From the NCBI GenBank assembly GCA_000697665.1, contig KL197729.1:164596-228595 (forward strand): DNA of 64,000 bases, in the 5' to 3' direction. The position numbers and the translations under genes are program-made. The stretch comes from Jaapia argillacea MUCL 33604 (Eukaryota; Basidiomycota; Agaricomycetes; Jaapiales; Jaapiaceae). Shown in pieces: positions 10,924 to 21,152 of this stretch; the first letter of the stretch is position 1, and every line of letters starts with the position of its first letter. The notes below the pieces were generated by a model. That model had not been told where the DNA came from. It made no database searches and was given only the letters and a program-made list of their open reading frames with translations.

Positions 10924-13440
10924 ATGCCTCCTCGACGATCGTCTTCTCGAGTTGCAAAGATGTTGGAGCCAGCTCCACCCGACCCTATGCCTCCCTCAGA
11001 AGATACGACAAATCTAAAGACGACACCAGCTGAGCTCCCGAATAAAACGAAACGGAAGCAGAAAATCACCATCAAAGGGCCATCTGTAGATTACCAGCAT
11101 ACTACCGCAGAACCATGAGCTGACGAGGGTGTCGTGAAGTCAACGAAAAGGGGTCCTTGGCAGAAGAAAGACGCGGACTCAGGGGGAACCAATTCGGTGC
11201 AGACAAGCTCTGCTCTCACCACATCTGAACTTGACAGTCAAAAACGCGCCTGAGCAGCGAGTGTGCCCGAAGGGATGAATCCTCCTGCAAAGAAGCCGAG
11301 AGGGATTCAAGATCCCACCAGTACTCCAGCTGTTGCAGCGCCCCCCACACCAGTGATGGCTCCTCCGACTCGAGACCCCCTTCCTCCTCGTGCTAAGTGT
11401 GTCACAAATCCAGGTGCCCCTGACAAACCTGCGGCTAGACGAACCTCTGAAGAGGTAACTGCAGCACAACGTCGACAGGCCGAATTGGAGGCAGAGTTGA
11501 TCGAATTGGATGCAAAAAGGATTGCCGCTGTTGCGAAGCTGAGGGTGGAGAGGCTGTTGGCAGATGCAGAGGAGGATAAGAATGTGGTCAGGTGCCTTAG
11601 TGACCTTCAAGATTCGGATGCCGAGGGGGCAGAGGGTATGCTTTCCCTCGATCTCAGAGAGGACTCTAAGCTGATTTGTCCGGAATAGACGGGGTTGAAG
11701 AGTTGGAGGAGATTGATATTCGAGTCGATCCAGATGATGTGATGGACGTTGACGCGGAGACTGTTGAGAATGAGGCGCCCAAGAAAGGTGGTGCCAAGGG
11801 GAAATCGGTGGGATCATGTAATTCAAAAGAGTGGATATTGGCTAACTGCCAGTGGTATTCAGGCTCAGAAGAAGAAAAAGGAAAAGGGTAAACTTCGAGC
11901 TGCTATCGACACCACTGGCAAGATGGCGGTTGATGCGTTGAGTAAGAACCAAGTGTCAACGTAAGTTTGTGAACAGCTTCCCACGCAGCGCAACTCACAC
12001 GGGCTGCAGTTCTGCGGGCGCTAAGCCGCTCTACCTATCAGGACTCACCGCATTGTACAAGAAAAGAGCTGCCCAGAAGCCCAAGGAGCAGTCCACGGTG
12101 CTGGGTGGTCTTATTGACGAGGACGCCGAAGGCATACCCCCACCCAACGACTTGAAGCTTCAGAACACACCACGTGTAAACGAGGTGAGTCGATGTTCTC
12201 TTCATTGACTTGCTTGGGCACCTACATATGTCTCGTTTAGCTGGTTGTCATTCACTCCAGCAATCCCGAGTCTGAGGTGGAGACTCCTTCCAAACCGGTT
12301 GCACGCAAGAGCAGACCCAAGACAGCTGTTTCCCATACACCGAACATTGCGAAGCTCACTGCAACACCCCCCACTGTCAAGAAGGGCCCCGCTATCAAAA
12401 GCAATCATCCATCAACCGACATACTCCTATTCAACCAGCTTTCTGTTTCGCCTCAAGATGATTCTAAGATTCCGACCTTCGCATCGCCCACATGGGCAAC
12501 TGTCTTCGTCCCTGGGTTGTATGCTCAGTTTGGCTGCTGTACGAGACCATGGGACCTGTGGACAATGACCAAAGAAGTTGTTCCGGTCGTTCAAGAAGTA
12601 TTTAATGATTCCTTCCCGAGTATGAAGTTTACGGTGAAGTTGAACGGGAAAGTTTGTGAGACGGTATGTCTAATCATCAACATTTTCGCTACTGTTCTTT
12701 GACATTACCGGTCCCCATCCAGGCCATCGACCATATCAACGAGAAGCGCTCCTTCTTTGGTCGCCGGGCGCTTGAAATCGTGGCGGAGCTTTTTGCAAAG
12801 GCTCCGTATGCTGGCGACAACGAAAAAATCGCCGAATACGCTCAATGGGCTTCTCGCCCCGATGGGCCTGGGATTTTCAAAGTCCCAGCAAAGAAAATCA
12901 TCACTGTCTCGCCCGACGGTTCTCACCAAATCTCCTACACTGTATGTCTTCTTCGCTGTGTTCTACCCCCTCCAGCTCACGGCGATTTTTCAGAAACCTG
13001 AGGACATATTTGAGTCACAATACGTCATTTCAATCCTGACCACATTTCTCAAGGGTACCAGAGGCTCGAAGAAGGACTATGGCTATCCGCGGGGTGCCGT
13101 AGCAATGGCTGCTGCTGCTGTAAGTGCTATCACCACTTGCCATGACATGACCTGATGAGCGGGTTCTTAGATCGAGCGTGCGTTTGACACGTATACCAGT
13201 GGGGCTCTCGGGACACCAAAAAAATTCTCAAGAGTGATTTATGGTGATGTCGTCAACCAGTATCTCAAGAATGCTCAGATGCTCAGTGATTGTCGGTGGA
13301 AGAGGATCTTGGAAGAATGCGATCATGTGCGTGAGGCTACCCAACCATTGGTAGTAAGTACCACATCGCACCAGGTGCAGCGGCACTCCCTATACACTCC
13401 GAGTAGCCCAATTGAAGGCTCTGGTGATGAGTTCGAGTAG
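10924..13440 (+). pseudogene. Second Plavaka gene, possible DNA-binding accessory protein
   Basis: The ATG at 10924 opens MPPRRSSSRVAKMLEP, a basic Pro-rich start. The frame continues through TGA at 11116-11118 and 11251-11253, both readable as former CGA (Arg). A coiled-coil-like stretch follows at about 11440-11600 (AAQRRQAELEAELIELDAKR), then an acidic segment with a frame change near 11680. The conserved C-terminal part is on several exons with introns at about 11962, 12185, 12664, 12942 and 13120. It includes FFGRRALEIVAELFAKAPYA, YPRGAVAMAAAAIERAFDTY and VIYGDVVNQYLKNAQ. This pattern loosely resembles the DUF6532-type domain common in Basidiomycota. Its place in the element suggests a TnpA-like role binding subterminal repeats, which is inference. 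Confidence 0.55.
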
Positions 13441-13662
13441 TCGATGATCCGAATATAAAATAATCTAAGCCAGCTCAAATGAATATCCCGCCTTGCGTAC
13501 ATCGCTTGTGAGCTTGTGGGCTTGTGTGTCCCTGGTGCATCCGTATTTCACGACTTATCTCGATGTTCTGGGCCACAAAAAGGCCCTACTTGTTGCTTGC
13601 CACTTTTCGGCTTGTCTGGACTGGAGCAAGCGCTAAAAAGCCTCAATAAGCTCTAACAAGCG

Positions 13663-13678
13663 ATCTGTAGGTTTACTG
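13663..13678 (-). repeat. Plavaka right terminal inverted repeat
   Basis: Inverse complement matches 7405-7420 at 13 of 16 positions. It is followed by AT at 13679-13680. Confidence 0.7.
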
Positions 13679-16541
13679 ATGTCATCAGAGTCATCGAATT
13701 CCAGAAGCGTGGCTTCCCTCACGCACACATCGTGTTTAAGGTGTGTATACTGTGTTTTGCATCCTGTCGTCACTGACAAACAGCAACCCTCATTAGGTCG
13801 ACCCCGATGTTCCTTTTGACCAACTGGACCCCATCATCAGCGCTGAACTGCCGCGAAACAACCCTGCTCTTCGCGCCAAAGTATTAAAATACAACATGCA
13901 TGCGACAAACCACCTGCAACGATCCAGCAGTCGCTGCAACAAAAACGGACGCTGTATTTACGGATTCCCCCACCAAGTCCAGGAGCAAACGACAATCGAT
14001 GACCACGGCCGTGTTCAATGGAGACGAAGGGAGGAAGAAGACGCAAATGTCGTCCCTTACTGTCCCGCCATCCTTGACTTTGCCGACTGCCACTTTCACT
14101 TCGAGGTCGTCTTCACGTCCTACATCTTCATGTACCTCTACAAGTACCTCCACAAAGGACCAGACCACGCTTTCTTTAGCATTGACGCATCGATGCGAGA
14201 ACCCATCAACGAGATAGAAGATTATCGTAAAGGTCGCTACCTCTCCTCATTCAAAGCCGTGTGGAGAATTTCCGGATACGATATAACACGCAAAGAGCCA
14301 TCCGTCGATTGCTTGCCAATCCACTTGCAGGGACAAAACCTCCCGCAATTTCGCCCCAAATCGGGAGAACGCTCACAAGCATCCCTCCTCGATCGCTACT
14401 TTCTCCGCCCCCCTCACCTTTATCACCTTCGATATGAAGATTACTATGCTCAATACCTCCTGTATCCTCACAAACCAGGAGATCCCTTAAAACAAAATGA
14501 GTGTTTAGAACTTGCTCGAGAAGGAGTGATCCAAAAGAAAATCTCAGAAAGAGTGAAGGGAGAAAAGGTCACTCGAATCAATACGGTCCCGATCGCATCG
14601 GGAGAAGTGTTCTACCTTCGCCTCATACTACAACACAAGCCTGCTGTCTCATTCAAAGATGCCCGCACGGTTGAAGGACAACCTTACAAAACCTACCATG
14701 AAGCTGCCGTTCAGATGGGATTGGTGGACGACAATAATGAAGGGATGTTGGTAATGACTGAGGCTGTGGAATCCCTACGAACCCCACACCAACTCCGATT
14801 CCTGTTTGCACGCATTGTCCTCGAAGGATATCCGGCCACTCCACTCTGGGACAAATTGCAAGAGCCGATGATGCTCGACCACCTCGACCACACCGGGGAC
14901 CCTGTCGAATCGAAGAGCCTACTCCTACAAACAATCGCAGACTTTCTCTCCGACGCAGGTAAACGACTCCGTGACTTCGGTTTGCCCGAGCCCCAACGGC
15001 GAAGAATCGAAGTTGACAGCGAACGAGTGTTCTTTCGCTCCCAGCGTGACGCTCTCATGACAGAAGTTGACAATAACCTGGAATCAATGACGAATGAGCA
15101 ATCCACACTGTTCAACAAAATATGCCAGGCTGCGACCGACCATGACCAGGACGCGCAATTCTTCGTCGAGGGCAAACCAGGGTGAGGCAAAACCTTTGTT
15201 GTCAACGCCATTGCTGCTGCCCTCAGAAGTCTCGACAAAATCGTCCTCATCGTTGGTAGCAGTGCCCTTGCAGCCTCCCTTTACCCGCGAGGTCGAACGG
15301 CCCATCTTCTTTTCGGAATTCCCGTCACCGAGGTGAGTTTCCCTGAATCAGCTTTACACTTACCCTGATGATGAATGCGCTGAAAGGACAACACGAACCT
15401 CCGGTCCACTGTACACCTTCGGGGACCAAGAGCCGATCTTATCTCAGAAGCATCCCTCATCATCTGGGACGAGCTTCCCATGGCTAACAAGGCGGCTTGG
15501 GAATGTGCTGACATACTATGCCGAGATATAACATCTGTTCGCAAACCCTTCGGAGGCATTCCGTTCCTTGGCGTTGGTGATTTTCGCCAAGTCGCACCTG
15601 TTGTCCCCAGCGGCGGCCCTAGAGCCACTCTCGACGCGTCTGTAAAATCATCATTTCTGTGGCGTCACATGAAGATTGAGACTCTCACGATTCCCATACG
15701 AAGCGCCGCCGACCCTGAATACACTGACTTCGTTGACCGCATAGGAGAAGACACCACACACCAACGTGTTACGCTCGACCTGCTCAAAACCATATACGAC
15801 GTAGACGACGCCGTTGACTTCCTTTTCCCCCCTCACATACTGGCAGACCCTGAAACGTGCCTCAAACGCGCCTTTCTTACACCAAAGAACATCTTCGTTG
15901 ACGAATTCAATGACAAACTTCTCGACATGGTACCCGGCGACACCGGTAATTGTCCTCCGCATTATCCTCGAAACCTTCTAACAGCCAAACAGTCACTTAC
16001 TATAGTTCCGACGATCTCAAAGAATGCGACAACGCCGCTCCACCCCACGTGGAAGAACGCTCCCCCGAATATCTCGCACTATTGAACCACCCCGGCATAC
16101 CCCCACACCGCATCGACCTCAAAATAGGTGCCATATGCGCTCTGCAACGAAACATGTCTGTCGAAAAGGGCTTAGTCAAAAATGCCCGAGTATCAATCGT
16201 CCGCATCCATCGCCGCTTTGTCGAGGTCAAAGTCATCGGCCACAACGAAATTCACTGCATACCAAGAATTATGTTCACCTTTCAACCACTCCATTCGAGC
16301 TGGACAGTCAACAGACAACAATATCCGTTACGATTGGCCTACGCCTCTACTTTCAATGGATGCCAAGGACTCACTCTCGAGCGAACCGTACTAGATGTGA
16401 GAACGGATGTCTTCGCCCACGGTCAACTGTACACCGCTGTATCACGAGTTCGCAAACGAGAAGACTCCATTGCCCTGTTTTCTATTAGCAACGAACACTG
16501 TGATACGGCAAATGTAGTCTACGAAGAACTGCTTTTGTAAT

Positions 16542-16632
16542 ACATCCACCACGTCCGAAGGATCATACTTGTAAATGATAGCAACGGACAAGACAACACA
16601 GAAACAAGGGTGACGAAGCAACTGGCACAGAG
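16542..16632. other. Short spacer between Helitron helicase stop and NLR 1
   Basis: Resembles the 3' flank of the second NLR (about 41130-41239), for example TCCACCACGTCCGAAG against TCCACCACTTCCGACG. The homology runs to within a few bases of the Helitron stop codon at 16540. Confidence 0.45.
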
Positions 16633-19600
16633 TCAGCCAGCAAGTATGATATCCATCTCTTCAGCAACCTGCGTCATACTCGGCCGCTTATCTGGATCGT
16701 AGTAACCACACCTGGTAATAAGCTCCCAGAGTTTATCGCCCATCTCTCTTCCACGACAATCCTTCGACTCAGGTCGCTTCGGCCTCGTCCCCCTATAGAC
16801 CAAACTCATAACATCCATCGGACTCCGAATATACCAAAACGGCACTTTTTCCGTGTACAACTGTAATAAAGCGCTGACACATGAGTCAACTGACATAAAT
16901 GAAAAAGAAATCCACGAACTTCAACACAGAGTTGGCCATAAGCATACACATCCGTGCTATAATTCCGTCCTTGGTTGGCATTGAAAATTTCAGGAGCTTG
17001 CCATCTCGCCTCATCCATGGCGGCCTCCGATGGCATACAGCCTCCACCATCAAGTTCAATGTCGGAAGCCGTAAAACCAACCAGTCGCGGATGGAACATA
17101 TCATCAATGACAACGTTAGCCTAATGGAAAGAACATATGTGAACTGCGCAAGACGAACCGAGTCAGATATGACTCACTCCTTGGAGTCCACCATGGAGAA
17201 CGTTCTCTTGGTGGAGATACTCAACCCCTCTCGCAATTTGTGCCAGCTTCTTGGTATCAGTTGGTCAACAATATTTTCAACAATAACAGTAAAATCGAAC
17301 CAAGCGGTTAACCTCCATCGACGTCAGCTTCCTACTCGCCATATATTCCAAAATGCTCCCGTTTTCCGTCCATGGAGAGATTATGCATAGATCTTCTGGC
17401 CCAAAAAGCGCAGAGTCGACTCCTAAACACGGGAGAACATACGGATTTGAAAGTTGCTTCCAGATCAGCACCTCACGATATGACTAACTGCCATTCATCA
17501 GCTGTGAAACTCCAATGAATAAACATAGACATACACGACGGCGCCATTCTGAAACACCACTATAATCATACTGAACACGCTTCAGAGTCACTTTGCGGCC
17601 TTTCCATGATCCTAGAACTGGATCGCGAGTCATAAAATCGTCGCCGTTAAAGGTGACGCCCGTGATGAAAAAGTTTGCTGGTAAATGCCCCGATGCAACA
17701 GAAACCCTAACCAAGATCCTATGAACGGAAAGCTGGGAAGCTCGGGAAGGCCTCAGTTTGGATTCATATGATTCGAAGGGCAAAAGGGAGGCAGCCCCGC
17801 GACAATATTGATGACGTTTCTCAAAGGATTGAAGGATCTACGGAAATGGAGGCGGACAAGTGTGAATATCAATCTTTCGCATGGAGAGCAGCGACATACT
17901 CGTTGTAGCAAGTCGACAAGGTGCTGAGAACACTCTTTTGGCAGAGAAGAAATGAATTCGGAATCACGTAATGTCGCTCCCAATGAAGTGGTGTCAATAA
18001 TGGCGTCTGTTACCAGAGAATTGAAGATGGTGCATAATTTGGTCGCCTCTAGTTTCTCCAATTCCTGTCGAGGAGTAGATGACATGAGAACAAACCCTAG
18101 TTGATGCTGGGCACATACCGGGAGTGAAATGCACTCTGAACTATCCATGGGAGAGGCAGAGTCGGCTGACTTCCCGAGCAAAACGCCAATCTGACGCTCA
18201 CAACGCCGAATAAGATCCTGATAGCGAATAGCAAGCCATAGATGGGCGAAAGGTATATCGACAAGGAACGGCGAATGCTTCCCGGAATCCGTCAGGTATC
18301 GATAAAACGAAGGGTGGATGACTTGGACAGTTTCATTGTGTTCTAGCTTTTGTGATGGTATTGAATGGTGATCGGAGTACGGCGTGAAGGGATGAAATGA
18401 TGGCTTCTGCAACTCCCTTCGAAACTCCTGTAATGTCAGACAATTCTGCGAGAGTGAGAGGTTCAGAGACGCCCAGTATCGCAGCAAGCAGTGGTCGGAA
18501 CCCGTCCTGAAATACGGCCCGCTTTGTACTGTTATATGCCCGATCAACAATGACTCGATAAACATTCCACAAACTCTCCTCTGGGTCGTCTCTTGCTCCA
18601 GTGAGCGGATCAAGAATGAGACGCAAATCTGCGTCGAAGTCGAGCGATTGAGAAAGGAAGTCGCATACGGTCGATGCCCAGATGAAAAGGCCACCCGCAC
18701 GTTCCAGGAGGCGCTGCCTAGGTCGCGAATCGGGCCGGTCTATCAGAGGGACCTTGTTAAATCGTACAGCGAAATATTCGTTCAAGTCCCTGATGTTTGA
18801 AGAAGCTTCAAGATCGATAGAGAGTCGATAATTCCGAACATTCTGAATGATTGTTTCAAAACGAGTCTCCGGACGACTTGTGACAAAGAATTTGACATGG
18901 CTTTGGAGTTCGTCAAGTGCGTCACAGAAGGACTGAAGGATATCCGTGGCGTCGTCACATTCGTCCAACGCATCCATCACGATTATCAGTGGCGAGGGGG
19001 GCAATTTCGATTTCTTCAACGGCGCGAGGAGGAGTTCGCCGAATTGACGGTCAGATGTCGATGGGAGCGACCGTTTCAAGACTTCACAAAGGTGAGTCCT
19101 GAAGGAATGATGGTTGTCGGCGAGCTGATACGCAATAGTAGCCCAAACCTTGTGTCCGCTCCGACGAGCGGCGTCATCGCGAGAGAAGAAAAAGCTACCT
19201 CCAAGGAGGTCACAAGCATGGAAGGAACGAGCCGCACTGTGGGAGACCGTAGTTTTCCCAAGTCCTGCGATCCCGCAAAGGTATGCAAGGGGAGCGGTAG
19301 ACGGAACACCCCACTTCTCGATTTCGTCAAGGATCTCAGTGCGTGTGTTCTCGTAGCAAGCGAGTCTCGGCTGCCAATGAGCGCGCTCGACGCAGGCAGT
19401 TCGAAGTTGTCCAAGAAGTATGATTTCATCTATCGTTGTGAGATATCGTTAACTTACACCTGGATAGGATGGAGAGTATCGACATACTCTGGGTTTTTTG
19501 GTTGAGATTACCCTCCTTCACTTCAACCTGGAGCTCTGTAATCCTGTCCGGTAACTTCACAACGACTTCCTTGATCACTGCCGCTTTGAAGTTCGTATCC

Positions 19601-20452
19601 AAAGCGACATCGAGCTGTGTTGATGACGGGGAGAGAATCAGACATTCCACTCCCCGCGTTCGCTAGTGGCTATGGGACCTTACCTGGAATATACCGCAAA
19701 GTCCTTGGAGAAGCTTCTCGAAATCTGCCTGGAGACCCTGATCCAGCTGATGGAGGCTTAACCGCTTGCCGATGCCCTCCATCTGCTTGGATTTCGCGCG
19801 ATCGAAAAGCCGTTTAAGATTCCTGTCACGTACATGGTCAGGATATTATTGACAGCCAGGCTCAAAGGAGAATCTGACTCGACCAGCGCAATACAGGGCT
19901 GTCGTATATCCAAATCCACGTCCTTCGGTGCGTTCGATAAACTTCTCTCAAGAACGCGAAATGTTCGAAGTGTGGAATTGGCCAAACTTTCCCATCTTCC
20001 AGGGTTATCCCTTACATCCTACATCGTGACTGGTGACTGTGTGGGAGGGCTCCAAAGGCGGTATGACGAACCTCAAAGATGGTAAGAATTTGTACCATCA
20101 ATCCCCCGATGGTTTTCACAAATGGGAACTGTCCAAGAACTTCCCCGATATCCTTCAACGCTCCAGCGACCTCTTTGCCCAAAGAGGTGGTAAGATCTGG
20201 AAGATCTGGATCTGGTGGAAGGTCGACGATTGCTGACGGAGATTGGGAGGCTGCTTGGTTGGATGAACTTGGTGATGTGTTCGATGATGGTGTCATATTT
20301 GACGAGGTTGTTGGTGGTAGAGACGGTGAACCGGTTGGAGTAGGATCGGACGGAGGTAGAGAAGTGGGAGTAAGAGACGGAGATCTTGACCATCCAAGCT
20401 TGGTTGCTATGGTACGGAGGAACTTCCCAGATCGACGTTTGCTTTGAGGCAT
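16633..20452 (-). pseudogene. NLR copy 1: helical N-terminus, NACHT, C-terminal pseudokinase; one frameshift
   Basis: The start MPQSKRRSGKFLRTIATKLG (ATG 20452) leads into a Ser/Pro-rich linker and a helical block (EVAGALKDIGEVLGQFPFVK) of the kind that precedes NACHT in basidiomycete NLRs. The NACHT has P-loop GIAGLGKTT (about 19245-19275), Walker B IIVMDALDEC (about 18965-18995) and TSRPE. Then comes a helical region, and then a kinase fold: GSWKGRKVTLKRVQ, REVLIWKQLSNPYVLP, HGGLQGANVV in place of HRDLxxxN, and LVGFTAS in place of DFG, ending at the TGA 16633-16635. The catalytic Asp and the metal-binding Asp are both absent. Compared with copy 2 there is one extra A in the run at 18348-18351, which breaks the frame between NACHT and kinase. 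Clean introns include one of about 60 nt ending just before ILQSFEKRH. Confidence 0.75.
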
Positions 20453-21020
20453 GGCGAAAACGACTGCAAGGCCGGAAGACGCAGTGCGATTGTAAGTGTT
20501 GACAATCACCAGGAGGAGCCAGGAGTCGTAACCAGAGGATGGAGATTCCGTCGTCTCAAGAGCTCCGAGGCGACTGAGATAGCTGAGAAGGACAGCTTTA
20601 TGATGGCAGTGCGCACCCGGTTTGTCGTTGATAAACTAGATTCGGCCTCCACACGAGAGAAGCGCCCTTGACGGGCGCTTGTTACCAGTAGGAGAGAAAT
20701 CTGGGTTAGACCGGCATGCGCCAGATAAGTAGACCGTCAGTAGGAAGGATATTTTAGGTCGACGGAGGTCGACGGAGGGACAGTTCGGATATCGGCAACG
20801 TAAGTACAGTATCACCCAACGGTCGTTCGACAAGTGTAACCAGTACTACTGTTGGGCTAGGACTGGCAAAGGCAAGTCGAAGAACGTTCATCGATGTTTG
20901 TCGCAATGTAAATACTGCACACCACGGTCGACGAGACCCTCTGGCATGAACACAAGCTGCTTGTTGTCTCCCTTCACTTGTCACAAGTCGAGAAATTCCA
21001 AATCCCAAGGTCCAATTCGA
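20453..21020. other. NLR 1 promoter region and flank
   Basis: No gene seen. About 200 bp upstream of the start is recognisably similar to the region upstream of NLR 2 (45050-45290), so the promoter was duplicated with the gene. Confidence 0.5.
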
Positions 21021-21152
21021 CCGAACAAGTATGATCAATCAACAACAGAACCCAGAATTCTCAATGACATGTATCTAGCCAAGTATCCTAAGCATCTCAA
21101 CTCGTTTCGATCGTGCCCCGCACAATTGGGTAGTCCCCAATCATTACGCCCG

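Larger units (their letters stand above)
7405..13678. mobile_element. Plavaka-type (CACTA-like) DNA transposon nested in the Helitron, 6274 bp
   Basis: Termini are CAGCAAACTTACGGAT (7405-7420) and, inverted, CAGTAAACCTACAGAT (13663-13678), 13 of 16 identical. The flanks carry a 2-bp duplication AT (7403-7404 and 13679-13680). Taking out the element with one AT leaves the Helitron Rep in frame (VYIH then VIRVIEFQKRG), which fixes both ends. Inside are a transposase on the minus strand (7539-10652) and a second gene on the plus strand (10924-13440), divergently transcribed. Both subterminal regions are dense in GCTTG/CAAGC words, as expected for binding sites of a transposon-encoded protein. 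Both genes contain premature TGA codons, so this copy is probably not autonomous. Confidence 0.82.
5966..16540 (+). pseudogene. Helitron Rep-helicase (RepHel), interrupted by Plavaka element
   Basis: The start ATG at 5966 opens MPLTPEQDWVRALRRRRSQT. A zinc-finger-like CPHC...CC patch typical of fungal Helitron N-termini follows near 6250-6310. The Helitron_like_N region runs to VYIH at 7404. After the nested element the frame resumes at 13681 as VIRVIEFQKRGFPHAHIVFK, which carries the HUH pair HAH. The PIF1-type helicase has the P-loop region at about 15170-15200, the Walker B-like IIWDELPMANKAAW (about 15463-15505), GDFRQVAPVV, and the terminal YTAVSRVRKRE motif. Introns are seen at 13741-13796, 15333-15386 and 15946-15992. 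In-frame stops lie at 6047, 6326, 6506, 6557 and 15183. A frameshift lies near the CT run at about 6930-6952. Confidence 0.85.
4900..16541 (+). mobile_element. Helitron (RepHel type) with accessory ORF, decayed and interrupted
   Basis: A rolling-circle transposon recognised from its Rep HUH endonuclease and PIF1-like helicase. Order on the plus strand is an accessory ORF (about 4919-5848), the Rep N-terminal region (5966-7404), a nested Plavaka insertion (7405-13678), the Rep HUH motif and core (from 13681), and the helicase (to 16540). Outer limits are approximate. I could not identify the 5' TC end or the 3' hairpin plus CTRR end, and the 3' end may lie within a few bases of the helicase stop. 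Several TGA stops and one frameshift show it is no longer autonomous. Confidence 0.8.

Noticed and set aside
15946-15992. Apparent frameshift in the Helitron helicase
   Set aside because: A GT-AG intron with a CTAAC branch-like word fits exactly and joins PGDT to VTYYSSDDL, so it is an intron.
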